A DNA stretch of 25,123 nt from an uncultured Duncaniella sp. (GTDB lineage Bacteria > Bacteroidota > Bacteroidia > Bacteroidales > Muribaculaceae). Positions 15,374 to 23,251 of this stretch are shown here, one piece after another. Below the pieces are notes generated by a model, which was not told where the DNA came from, did no database searches, and worked only from the letters and a program-made list of their open reading frames with translations. The DNA is taken from the NCBI GenBank assembly GCA_910578615.1, contig CAJTRI010000009.1:1-25123 (forward strand), given 5' to 3'. Positions within the stretch are counted from its first letter, which is position 1. Every line of letters begins with the position of its first letter. The position numbers and the translations under genes are program-made.

Positions 15374-16671
15374 TGACAATGAAACAAATTATTTCCCTCA
15401 TAGCGTCAATACTCCTTCCTTTAATGGTCATGGCTATGACCATAGACGAGGTACCTAACGTACATGTGGCCGACCGCTCACGCTACGTATCCAATCCATC
15501 GGGAGTCCTGTCCGCCTCAGCCGTAAGTTCTCTTGACAGATATATAGGCAACCTGTGGAAAGACACATCCGTGGAGCTGGTAGTAGTTGCTGTTGACGAG
15601 GTAGACCCGAAATACACCCCGGAAGAATTCGCCACAAAACTTTTCGAAAAATGGAAGATAGGTAAGGCCGACAAGGACAACGGACTCCTCGTGTTGGTCT
15701 CTCGCGATGACCGTGCCGTGATTATACGCACAGGCTACGGAGTAGAGGGCGCCATCCCTGACATTGTTGCCGGAAGAATAATCCGAGACAATATGCTGCC
15801 ATCATTCCGTAATGGAGACTATGACGAAGGTGTGGCGGCAGGCGTGGAACGCCTCGCCTCGATAATACGCGATCCCTCGCTCGGAGACGAACTGAAATCC
15901 TCACAGGCCAACGATTCCCATACAGGCGATGACGCAGAGTCTGAATCATTATTCAAAGGCTACATATCAATTTCAGCCATCATTGCCGCAGCCATGCTTC
16001 TGTATGTGATTTATCTGATCCGTTCCACACGCCGTCTTGGAGATGTGGAACGCTGGCGCAAGCTGAGACAGGGATGGCTTGCCACCGCAATCATAGCATG
16101 TATCACTATCGGAATGGGCATCCTGCCCTTCGCATTGCTATCGTGGAAGATGCACCGCGTGCGCCGGCACAGGCATGACTGCCCCCACTGCGGAACCCGG
16201 ATGAATCTCATAGACGAGGAGCATGACAATGACTATCTCTCACCCTCGCAAGACCTTGAAGAACGATTAAACTCGGTGGACTATGATGTATGGCACTGTC
16301 CTAAATGCTCACAGACAGACATATTGCCCTATATAAACGACCGTAGCTCCTACAAGGAATGTCCTGTTTGCCATACACGCGCCCTCGGACTCGTGGAAAG
16401 ACGAGTCCTGCGCCAGCCCACCACACGTTATGAAGGCGAAGGTGTAGACCACCTTGTGTGTCGCAACTGCGGATACCATGACGACCGTCATTTCAAAATA
16501 CCCAAAAAGAATGACGATGCGGCCACTGCAGCAGCCATAGGAGCCGCACTCGGAGCTGCCGGACGCCGACGCGGAGGAGATTTCGGTGGCGGTTTCGGAA
16601 GTGGCTTCGGAGGAGGTGGCTCGTTCGGAGGGGGTATGACAGGCGGCGGCGGTGCCGGAGGTAGATGGTGA
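15373..16671 (+). CDS. TPM-domain membrane protein with zinc-ribbon and Gly-rich tail
   Basis: A 432-residue membrane protein. Residues 1 to ~21 are a signal peptide or anchor. Residues ~35-170 form a TPM (TLP18.3/Psb32/MOLO-1) domain: VSNPSGVLSASAVSSLDRYI, VVVAVDEV, KADKDNGLLVLVS and TGYGVEGAIPD. Two transmembrane helices follow (~197-215 and ~235-258). The cytoplasmic part contains four CxxC knuckles (CPHC, CPKC, CPVC, CRNC), enough for two zinc ribbons, and the tail is GGGFGSGFGGGGSFGGG-type low complexity. TPM proteins act in membrane or photosystem repair in plants and are mostly uncharacterised in bacteria. The ATG overlaps the dgt stop, and the symporter gene follows 38 bp later, suggesting one operon. 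Confidence 0.85.
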   Translation: MTMKQIISLIASILLPLMVMAMTIDEVPNVHVADRSRYVSNPSGVLSASAVSSLDRYIGNLWKDTSVELVVVAVDEVDPKYTPEEFATKLFEKWKIGKADKDNGLLVLVSRDDRAVIIRTGYGVEGAIPDIVAGRIIRDNMLPSFRNGDYDEGVAAGVERLASIIRDPSLGDELKSSQANDSHTGDDAESESLFKGYISISAIIAAAMLLYVIYLIRSTRRLGDVERWRKLRQGWLATAIIACITIGMGILPFALLSWKMHRVRRHRHDCPHCGTRMNLIDEEHDNDYLSPSQDLEERLNSVDYDVWHCPKCSQTDILPYINDRSSYKECPVCHTRALGLVERRVLRQPTTRYEGEGVDHLVCRNCGYHDDRHFKIPKKNDDAATAAAIGAALGAAGRRRGGDFGGGFGSGFGGGGSFGGGMTGGGGAGGRW

Positions 16672-16709
16672 CAGGCCATATGTTTTCCTAATCAAACATT
16701 CTTGTCACC

Positions 16710-18095
16710 GTGATAAATACCATTGCCGACTTCATATGCGGTATCCCGCTTTTCATCCTCCTTATAGGAGGAGGCTTCTTCCTGTTTGTTTCATCCGGGA
16801 TGGTGTCCATCCGCTGTCTGCCGGACTCAATGAGAGTACTGCGCGAAAAGAAGACTCGTGACAGCGGCGGACAGATTTCATCCATCCAGGCTCTTGCCTC
16901 GGTAGTTGCCGCAACAGTAGGCATGGGCAATATAGCCGGTGTGGCTATAGCCCTCGTGATGGGCGGCCCGGGAGCCATATTCTGGATGTGGGTCAGCGCC
17001 CTTGTGGGAATGTCGACAAAATATCACGAAGGATTCCTTACAACCAGATATAAGTCCACCCTTCCTGACGGCTCCCCGGCAGGTGGAACTATGTACATAA
17101 TAGAAAAGGCTCTCGGACAGAGATGGAAATGGCTTGCCGTCACATTCGCCGTAGCCGGAATGTTCGGCACCCTGTGCATCATGAATGCCAACCAGCTCAC
17201 CGAAGCCTTGGTTTCGACATTTGCCACTCCTGAATGGCTTGAATCAGACGTGACTGTCGGCTTTGTTTCCTCGGCTCTGGGATGGAGCCGGGACGCCGCG
17301 CTGAGACTTATGATCGGACTCGGGATAGCGATAGTGGTGACACTCGTCACCATCGGCGGAATCAGGCGCATAGCCCGTGTGGCCTCATGGCTCGTACCGT
17401 TCATGGTGGGTCTGTACTTCCTTCTCGTCCTCTACATCATCATCACCAACATCACAGAAGTCCCTGCGGTATTCAGATCAATATTTGCCGAGGCGTTCAA
17501 TCTCCGTGCAGGATGGGGCGCGCTTGCAGGTATCGCCATAATAGGGGCACGCAGGGCCGCGCTCGTCAATGATGCCGGCATCGGCACAGCAACAATAATG
17601 CACGGGGCGTCATCCAACACCGACCCGCGACGCGAAGGGCTTATCGCAATGCTCGGCCCGGGTATCGACTCTGGCTTCGTATGCACTCTGACTGCCTTGG
17701 CACTCCTTCTTTGCGGAGACTTCGGGACGGCGGACGGAGGCCTTAAAGGCCTTTCCATCGCCATGGACGCGTTTGGACGCGCTGTCCCATGGGGTGAATA
17801 TCTGTTGATGCTCATCGTATTGTGCTTTGCCCTGTCATCAATGTTCAGTTACAGCTTTTACGGTACACGGTGTGCGTCATATCTTTTCGGCGAACGTATC
17901 GGACGCCACTATATCTGGATATTCATTGCCACCCTCGTGGTCTTTGCGGTCATGCCACTCGGCATGGCGGTAGGTTTCTGCGACCTATTCTATGCCCTGA
18001 TGGCATTCCCCACCATGATAACTCTTCTGGCACTACACAAAGAGGTGGAAACAAACAAAAGCCGTGGCGAGACATCATCACCACGGCTCCTGTAA
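16710..18095 (+). CDS. Alanine/glycine:cation symporter (AGCS family)
   Basis: A 461-residue inner-membrane transporter with about ten to eleven hydrophobic helices. The family signature regions are present: VAATVGMGNIAGVAIALVMGGPGAIFWMWVSALVGMSTKYHE near residues 65-110, and a second conserved block (ALVNDAGIGTATIMHGASSNTDPRREGLIAMLG) that corresponds to the usual NEAGxGSAPxAHAAA segment but is divergent. It probably imports alanine, glycine or a similar small amino acid with sodium. The start is GTG 16710, 38 bp after the TPM gene; no intervening promoter is seen. The 3' end of the gene contains the terminator of the convergent ddh gene. Confidence 0.88.
   Translation: MINTIADFICGIPLFILLIGGGFFLFVSSGMVSIRCLPDSMRVLREKKTRDSGGQISSIQALASVVAATVGMGNIAGVAIALVMGGPGAIFWMWVSALVGMSTKYHEGFLTTRYKSTLPDGSPAGGTMYIIEKALGQRWKWLAVTFAVAGMFGTLCIMNANQLTEALVSTFATPEWLESDVTVGFVSSALGWSRDAALRLMIGLGIAIVVTLVTIGGIRRIARVASWLVPFMVGLYFLLVLYIIITNITEVPAVFRSIFAEAFNLRAGWGALAGIAIIGARRAALVNDAGIGTATIMHGASSNTDPRREGLIAMLGPGIDSGFVCTLTALALLLCGDFGTADGGLKGLSIAMDAFGRAVPWGEYLLMLIVLCFALSSMFSYSFYGTRCASYLFGERIGRHYIWIFIATLVVFAVMPLGMAVGFCDLFYALMAFPTMITLLALHKEVETNKSRGETSSPRLL
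18047..18088 (-). terminator. ddh terminator embedded in the end of the symporter gene
   Basis: An 8-bp stem, AGCCGTGG (18060-18067) with CCACGGCT (18081-18088). On the minus strand it is followed by TTTTGTTTGTTT (18049-18060). It lies 27 bp beyond the ddh stop and overlaps the last ~16 codons of the convergent symporter gene. Confidence 0.75.
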
Positions 18096-18114
18096 AAAGG
18101 ACGTTGTTGTCTGG

Positions 18115-19011
18115 TTAGACCAGATGACCTATAAGTTCCTCCCTGTCACCGGGCAAAAGGTCTATGACAGGGATCTCAATCATAGTGTATGCACCCGGGG
18201 CAAGGCGCATCGAAGCGCGTGCCACACCCACAAGCAACTGGGCGGTAAGAGCCGGATTGTTTATGGACATATTGAACTCGAAACGCTGGTTCTGGGTCTT
18301 GCCGGAGACACCTTTGCGCACCATGTGAACGCCATGGCCCATATCCTTCACCTCGTCAACACTCTCCACAGCCATCACATGTGTCTCGTCGGAAGCAAAA
18401 TAAGCATCTTCCTTGACAGCCTTGGCCACATCTTCAAGCAACGCCCCGGGTTCCAGTTCCACATAGACCATGCGGCGATGCATTCCGTCACCCTTGGGCA
18501 TGGTCATTGAGAGAGCGTTCCTGACTCCCGGCTTGGACTTGACACACACAGTGTGACCCATGCTCATGCCCGGCCCGAAATTCGTAAAAGTCAGACCGCT
18601 CGGAGCGGCAGCCTGCATGAGGGTGCGGACGATGGAGTCACTTCCCGGATCCCAGCCAGCCGAAATGACCGACACTTTTCCGGCCTTGCGGGCGGCGGCG
18701 TCAAGAGAACGGCGCAGCTCCACGATCTTTGAATGAATATCAAAACTGTCTACCGTGTTTATGCCCATTGCGAGATACTCCAAGGCATATTTCTCAACCT
18801 CGCGTGTGGGCGTGCATAGTATGGCTACATCCACATGTCCGAGTTCCCTTATGTCGGTCACTACTTTATAAGAAGCCAGTTCGGCAGGAATCGTGGCCAC
18901 CTTCCGGCGCACCACGCCTGCGATCTCGAAATCGGGAGCGGCTTCAAGAGCCTCGATAGTGAATCGCCCGATATTGCCGTAACCAACTACGGCTGCACGA
19001 ATCTTTGTCAT
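18115..19011 (-). CDS. ddh: meso-Diaminopimelate D-dehydrogenase
   Basis: A 298-residue NADP-dependent enzyme that reductively aminates tetrahydrodipicolinate to meso-diaminopimelate in one step, feeding lysine and peptidoglycan synthesis. The N-terminal Rossmann motif is VVGYGNIGRF with GVVRR after the second strand, consistent with NADP. Family blocks visible are VDSFDIHSKI, SAGWDPGSDS and FGPGMSMGHT, which contribute to substrate binding. Sequence open upstream to 19107 lacks family similarity, so the start is set at ATG 19011 (MTKIRAAVVGYG). It lies 155 bp downstream of ackA on the same strand, with a hairpin between them; no TAnnTTTG box was found, so its promoter is unclear. Confidence 0.93.
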   Translation of the reverse strand: MTKIRAAVVGYGNIGRFTIEALEAAPDFEIAGVVRRKVATIPAELASYKVVTDIRELGHVDVAILCTPTREVEKYALEYLAMGINTVDSFDIHSKIVELRRSLDAAARKAGKVSVISAGWDPGSDSIVRTLMQAAAPSGLTFTNFGPGMSMGHTVCVKSKPGVRNALSMTMPKGDGMHRRMVYVELEPGALLEDVAKAVKEDAYFASDETHVMAVESVDEVKDMGHGVHMVRKGVSGKTQNQRFEFNMSINNPALTAQLLVGVARASMRLAPGAYTMIEIPVIDLLPGDREELIGHLV

Positions 19012-19098
19012 TGTATATATTTGTTTACTTAGGTTAGTCAAGTGACGACCGGGAAGACCGGGACATATAACGATCAGGATACAATCATTATAACGGAA

Positions 19099-19141
19099 GA
19101 GGGGCAAAAGAGTTTTTTAACAACTGTCTCTCCTGCCCCTC
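19099..19141 (-). terminator. Hairpin between ackA and ddh
   Basis: GAGGGGCA (19099-19106) pairs with TGCCCCTC (19134-19141), with an inner AGAG/CTCT stem (19109-19112 with 19128-19131). It starts 26 bp after the ackA stop but has no U tract on the minus strand, so it may be a weak terminator or an mRNA 3'-end stabiliser. Confidence 0.4.
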
Positions 19142-19166
19142 ATCACAATGTCATATGATTTCTTTC

Positions 19167-20366
19167 TTACTTACCAACGATTGCCTCGGTATCACGGGCA
19201 ATCATAAGTTCTTCATCAGTAGGAATCACCACTACTGTCACTTTTGAATCGGGAGTGGAGATTACGGCTTCTTTACCACGCAATCCGGCATTTACCTCTT
19301 GGTCTATCTTTACTCCGAGGAAGGCAAGAGGCGCGCAGACTGACGCTCTAAGACCGGTCTGGTTCTCACCGACACCGCCGGTGAATACGATGATATCCAC
19401 ACCACCCATTTCTGCGGCATAGGCACCGATATATTTTATGATACGGTGCTCGTACATGTCAAGGCCGAGCGTGGCACGCTCGTCACCGTCATTGACCGCA
19501 GCCTCTATCTCGCGCATATCGCTCGATATACCGCTGATTGCGGCCATACCGCTGTCCTTGTTTATGATCTTTTGGAGATCGGCAGCGCTAAGGTTGTGTT
19601 TGAGCATGATGAAAGCGAGAGCGCCGGGGTCAACATCGCCCACACGCGTACCCATCATCAGACCCTCGGTAGGGGTGAGTCCCATGGAGGTGTCAATACT
19701 CTTTCCACCCTCGACGGCCGTGATAGAACCTCCGTTGCCGATGTGGCAGGTGATGATTTTCTTGTCCTTTATATCAACGCCAAGGAATTCGCAGACACGC
19801 TGTGACACATAGCGGTGGCTGGTTCCGTGGAATCCATACCGGCGAACGCCGTCCTCAGTATAATACTTATAAGGAAGGGCATACATGAATGCCTTGGCAG
19901 GCATGGTCTGATGGAACGCCGTGTCAAAGACCGCTACCTGGGGAACATCAGGCATAAGGGCCGTGATGGCATCTATGCCTGTCATATTGGCCGGATTGTG
20001 AAGCGGGGCTATGTCATAGCACTGCTTGATCATCTCCTTCACCTCATCGGTGATAAGGACACTCTGAGAGAATTTCTCAGCACCATGTACCACGCGGTGG
20101 CCGACGGCGTCAATCTCGTCAAATCCCTTGATACAGCCTTCGGCAGGATCGGTCAGGAGATTGAGCACGGCCTTCACGGCTCCGAGATGGTCAACAAGCC
20201 CAAGCTCTATCGTTGCCTTGGAACCATCGGCCTTTTTATATTTGAGGAATCCGTCATGGAGTCCTATTTTCTCTACGCCACCTTCGGCCATCACTGCGCC
20301 GTCTGATGTGTCGATGAGTTTGTATTTAACCGAACTGCTACCGCAGTTGAGCACTAATATCTTCAT
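19167..20366 (-). CDS. ackA: Acetate kinase
   Basis: A 399-residue ASKHA-fold kinase that converts acetyl phosphate plus ADP to acetate plus ATP, the energy-yielding last step of acetate fermentation. Recognisable motifs are the N-terminal LNCGSSSVKYKL phosphate loop, GHRVVHGAEKFSQS (with the catalytic-region Arg), FDTAFHQTMP (catalytic Asp), CHIGNGGSITAV, MGTRVGDVDPG (second catalytic Arg) and FTGGVGENQ near the C-terminus. The length is typical. It starts 24 bp after the pta stop, so both genes form one operon under the promoter upstream of pta. Many codons end in C or G, as in other highly expressed genes here. Confidence 0.97.
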   Translation of the reverse strand: MKILVLNCGSSSVKYKLIDTSDGAVMAEGGVEKIGLHDGFLKYKKADGSKATIELGLVDHLGAVKAVLNLLTDPAEGCIKGFDEIDAVGHRVVHGAEKFSQSVLITDEVKEMIKQCYDIAPLHNPANMTGIDAITALMPDVPQVAVFDTAFHQTMPAKAFMYALPYKYYTEDGVRRYGFHGTSHRYVSQRVCEFLGVDIKDKKIITCHIGNGGSITAVEGGKSIDTSMGLTPTEGLMMGTRVGDVDPGALAFIMLKHNLSAADLQKIINKDSGMAAISGISSDMREIEAAVNDGDERATLGLDMYEHRIIKYIGAYAAEMGGVDIIVFTGGVGENQTGLRASVCAPLAFLGVKIDQEVNAGLRGKEAVISTPDSKVTVVVIPTDEELMIARDTEAIVGK

Positions 20367-20390
20367 AATGATGGGATGTTTATTCTGTTT

Positions 20391-21407
20391 TCACTTACTC
20401 TCTTTAAGCCCGATAGCCTGGTTGCAGGTGATAATCACGGTCTTGTAGATATCCTCGGGGAAGCAACCGCGAGAAAGGTCGTTCACAGGAGCTGCAAGTC
20501 CTTGGAGTACCGGCCCTACGGCCTCTACACCGCCAAGACGCTGGACGAGCTTGTAGGCAATATTGCCGACTTCGAGTGAAGGGAACACCAGCACGTTGGC
20601 ACGACCCGACAACGGGCTGTTGGGAGCCTTTGAATTTGCTACGCCGGGGACGAGGGCAGCATCAGCTTGAAGCTCTCCGTCAATCACTACATCAGGAGCC
20701 ATCTTCTGGGCAATCTTTGCAGCCTCGATGACCTTGTCGACCTTCTCGTGCTTGGCGCTACCCTTGGTTGAGAAGCTGAGGATTGCCACCCTTGGCTCCA
20801 TACCGGCGATGTCACGCGCAGTCTGGGCAGCCGAGACGGCTATCTGGGCAAGCTCGGAAGCGGTAGGATCAGGTATCACGGCACAGTCGGCAAATATCAG
20901 GAGGCCGTTTGTCCCGTAAGGAGAATTTTCGGGAAGAACCATCACGAAAGCGCCTGACACAACGTTGATGCCGGGCTTGGTCTTGATTACCTGGAAAGCG
21001 GCACGAAGCACGTTGCCCGTGGTGTTGAGCGCACCGGCAACCTGTCCGTCTGCATCGCCGGCCTTGATCATCAGGCAGCCCAGATAGAGAGGATTGGCGG
21101 TGGTCATGCGGGCCTCGTCCATGGTGATACCTTTCTTCTTGCGAAGCTCGAAGAAGAGAGGGGCATATTTGTCGATAACCTTCTCGTCAGCAGGATTGAC
21201 GATGGTCGCTTTTTCGATATTTTTGAGTTTCAGCTCGGAAGCCATTGTGAGGATTTCCTTGGGATCACCGATCATGATGATGTCGGCAATGCCTTCCTCT
21301 ATAAGCCTGTCAGCTGCGGTAAGTGTACGGGGTTCGGTTCCTTCGGGGAGCACGATGCGCTGGCGCGAAGCCTTGGCCTTGTCGGTAAGTTTTTCAAAAA
21401 GTCCCAT
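20391..21407 (-). CDS. pta: Phosphate acetyltransferase
   Basis: A 338-residue single-domain phosphotransacetylase that converts acetyl-CoA and phosphate to acetyl phosphate for AckA. Recognisable features are the N-terminal QRIVLPEGTEPRTLTAADRL, ANPLYLGCLMIKAGDADGQVAGA, PYGTNGLLIFADCAVIPDPTASELAQIA and the C-terminal GRANVLVFPSLEVGNIAYKLVQRLGG, all family hallmarks. It lacks the N-terminal DRTGG/CobB-like regulatory domains of the long E. coli-type enzyme. First gene of a pta-ackA operon driven by a consensus promoter 67 bp upstream. Confidence 0.96.
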   Translation of the reverse strand: MGLFEKLTDKAKASRQRIVLPEGTEPRTLTAADRLIEEGIADIIMIGDPKEILTMASELKLKNIEKATIVNPADEKVIDKYAPLFFELRKKKGITMDEARMTTANPLYLGCLMIKAGDADGQVAGALNTTGNVLRAAFQVIKTKPGINVVSGAFVMVLPENSPYGTNGLLIFADCAVIPDPTASELAQIAVSAAQTARDIAGMEPRVAILSFSTKGSAKHEKVDKVIEAAKIAQKMAPDVVIDGELQADAALVPGVANSKAPNSPLSGRANVLVFPSLEVGNIAYKLVQRLGGVEAVGPVLQGLAAPVNDLSRGCFPEDIYKTVIITCNQAIGLKESK

Positions 21408-21473
21408 TTTTTGCGTTTCGGTATTAATATATTTAAGTTGTTTTATATCCCGAGTTTCGATTTTTTATAGCCA

Positions 21474-21505
21474 CAAAGTTACGAACATTTCCCCCAAAAG
21501 CCAAA
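21474..21505 (-). promoter_or_regulatory. Promoter of the pta-ackA operon
   Basis: On the minus strand, TAACTTTG (21474-21481) and a TTTG -33 element (21502-21505) are separated by exactly 20 bp, the same architecture as the presumed rrn promoters. Leader about 60 nt. Confidence 0.8.
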
Positions 21506-21627
21506 AAAAAATGAACCGGCCAGCAGGAGACTTATCGCATATGGCTCCATTACTTCACCCTCACATGCCCCCTTGAAAATCTGACAACGACAATGAAACT
21601 TCTCTTCTTCTTTTGGAGAATTTTTAC

Positions 21628-21635
21628 TACCTTTG
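21628..21635 (+). promoter_or_regulatory. -7 box of the PurF-like gene; decides its start
   Basis: TACCTTTG is a perfect -7 match. The start site near 21642 lies after the in-frame ATG at 21593, leaving ATG 21683 as the first usable start. Confidence 0.7.
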
Positions 21636-21682
21636 CGCTTTCATTTTCAAAACCAGTCATACATAATCTTACTTACGAAATT

Positions 21683-23122
21683 ATGGGAGGCTTTTTTGGC
21701 ACCGTTTCGGATCGTCCGTGTATCACAGACCTGTTCTATGGCACTGACTACAATTCCCATCTCGGCACAAAGCGTGCCGGACTTGTGACATTCGACCCTG
21801 AGAAGGGCTTCAATCGCAAGATCCACTCTCTTGAACGTGACTACTTCCGGTCAAAATTCGAGGACGAACTTGACTCGTTCCACGGATGCCAGGGACTGGG
21901 GGTTATCAGCGACACCGACCCCCAGCCCATAATAGTCAACTCCCACCTTGGACGCTACGCGGTGGTCACCGTGGCCAAAATCAACAACCTCCGGGAAATC
22001 GCGGCCGAGCTGCTTGCTGAAAAAATGCATCTAAGCGAACTCTCAGCCAATAACATCAATCAGACCGAGGTTGTCGCCCTCCTCATAAACATGGGCAAGA
22101 CCTTCGAAGAAGGTATAGAGCTGGTCTATAAAAAGGTGAACGGCTCATGCTCGATGCTCATCCTCACTGAGGACGGCATCATTGCGGCACGCGACTATCT
22201 CGGACGCACCCCCATCGTAATAGGGAAAAAAGATGGAGCCTATGCAGCCACAAGCGAGACATGCGCATTCCCGAATCTCGATTTCGAAGTAGTGCGCGAT
22301 CTTGGCCCGGGCGAGGTGGTACGTCTTCGCCACGACTCCATGGATATACTTCGCAAACCTGCCGGACGCGAACAGATATGCTCCTTCCTCTGGGTCTATT
22401 ACGGCTTCCCTGCCAGCGACTATCTCGGCATCAACGTAGAAGACGTTCGCGAGGCCGGCGGACGCGCCATGGGAAAGACCGACCATACAGATGCCGACTG
22501 TGTGTGCGGTATACCTGATTCAGGCGTGGGCCACGCACTCGGTTATGCGGAAGGATGCGGCATCCCCTACCAGCGTGCAGTGCTCAAATATACCCCTACA
22601 TGGCCTCGCAGCTTCACACCGGGCAACCAGTCGCGCCGAGATCTCGTGGCCCGCATGAAACTCATCCCCAACCGCGCCATGCTCAACGAGAAAAGCGTGG
22701 TGTTCTGTGACGACTCCATTGTCCGTGGCACACAGCTCCGCGACAATGTCCGCACATTCTTCGACTGCGGCGCACGACAGGTTCACGCCCGCATATCATG
22801 CCCGCCTCTCGTCTACGGATGCCCGTTCATCGGATTCACATCTTCAAAAAGCGATATGGAACTGATAACCCGCCAGATCATCAAGGATTTCGAAGGCGAT
22901 GACAAGGCCCATCTCGAAGAATATGCCACGACAGGATCGCCACGCTACGAACGCATGGTGGCCGAGATAGCACGCCGCCTCGAATTATCGACACTGAAAT
23001 TCAGCAAGATCGAAGACCTCGTAGACAGCATCGGACTACCTAAATGCCGCATATGCACCCACTGCTTCGACGGAACAGGATGCCACCCGGACGAGGCCTA
23101 TGCCATGGAGGAGGACAAATAA
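21683..23122 (+). CDS. PurF-like amidophosphoribosyltransferase lacking the N-terminal cysteine
   Basis: A 479-residue protein with the full PurF layout: a class II glutamine amidotransferase-like domain (~1-230) and a phosphoribosyltransferase domain (~250-450). The PRPP loop is intact in VVFCDDSIVRGTQL (~residues 337-350), IPDSGVGHALGYAEG matches the flexible-loop region, and cysteines resembling the Bacillus-type 4Fe-4S ligands remain (SETCAF, ISCPP/YGCPF, CRICTHC). However, it begins MGGFFGTVSD where active PurF has MCG with the nucleophilic Cys, so glutaminase activity should be absent; it might use ammonia or another amine donor, or a different substrate. From memory, Bacteroidales commonly carry this MGGFFG form beside a normal PurF. 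The start is supported by the promoter position. Confidence 0.85.
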   Translation: MGGFFGTVSDRPCITDLFYGTDYNSHLGTKRAGLVTFDPEKGFNRKIHSLERDYFRSKFEDELDSFHGCQGLGVISDTDPQPIIVNSHLGRYAVVTVAKINNLREIAAELLAEKMHLSELSANNINQTEVVALLINMGKTFEEGIELVYKKVNGSCSMLILTEDGIIAARDYLGRTPIVIGKKDGAYAATSETCAFPNLDFEVVRDLGPGEVVRLRHDSMDILRKPAGREQICSFLWVYYGFPASDYLGINVEDVREAGGRAMGKTDHTDADCVCGIPDSGVGHALGYAEGCGIPYQRAVLKYTPTWPRSFTPGNQSRRDLVARMKLIPNRAMLNEKSVVFCDDSIVRGTQLRDNVRTFFDCGARQVHARISCPPLVYGCPFIGFTSSKSDMELITRQIIKDFEGDDKAHLEEYATTGSPRYERMVAEIARRLELSTLKFSKIEDLVDSIGLPKCRICTHCFDGTGCHPDEAYAMEEDK

Positions 23123-23173
23123 CCGACAACGAAAACAGGCGTTAGGTATATCCGCGCCGCAATATTCCCATTA

Positions 23174-23240
23174 CCTTTATATCATGTGCCGGGATAGCAA
23201 AAGCTTTTGAGCTTGGCTATCCCGGCACATGATATAAAGG
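23174..23240. terminator. Perfect 25-bp inverted repeat between convergent genes
   Basis: Positions 23174-23198 are the exact reverse complement of 23216-23240, around a 17-nt spacer that holds a further AAGCT/AGCTT stem. It lies between the ends of the PurF-like gene and the OmpA-like gene, so a bidirectional terminator is the simplest reading. There is no U tract on either side beyond the AT-rich stem base, so a different role is possible. Confidence 0.6.
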
Positions 23241-23251
23241 AATCCTCCTAT

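Noticed and set aside
19012..19107. Longer N-terminus for diaminopimelate dehydrogenase
   Set aside because: The Rossmann motif begins immediately after the ATG at 19011, the normal family start; the extension is not family-like.
21593..21682. Longer N-terminus for the PurF-like protein, with a hydrophobic leader
   Set aside because: It contains the -7 box at 21628-21635, and it would put a signal-like segment on a cytosolic enzyme.
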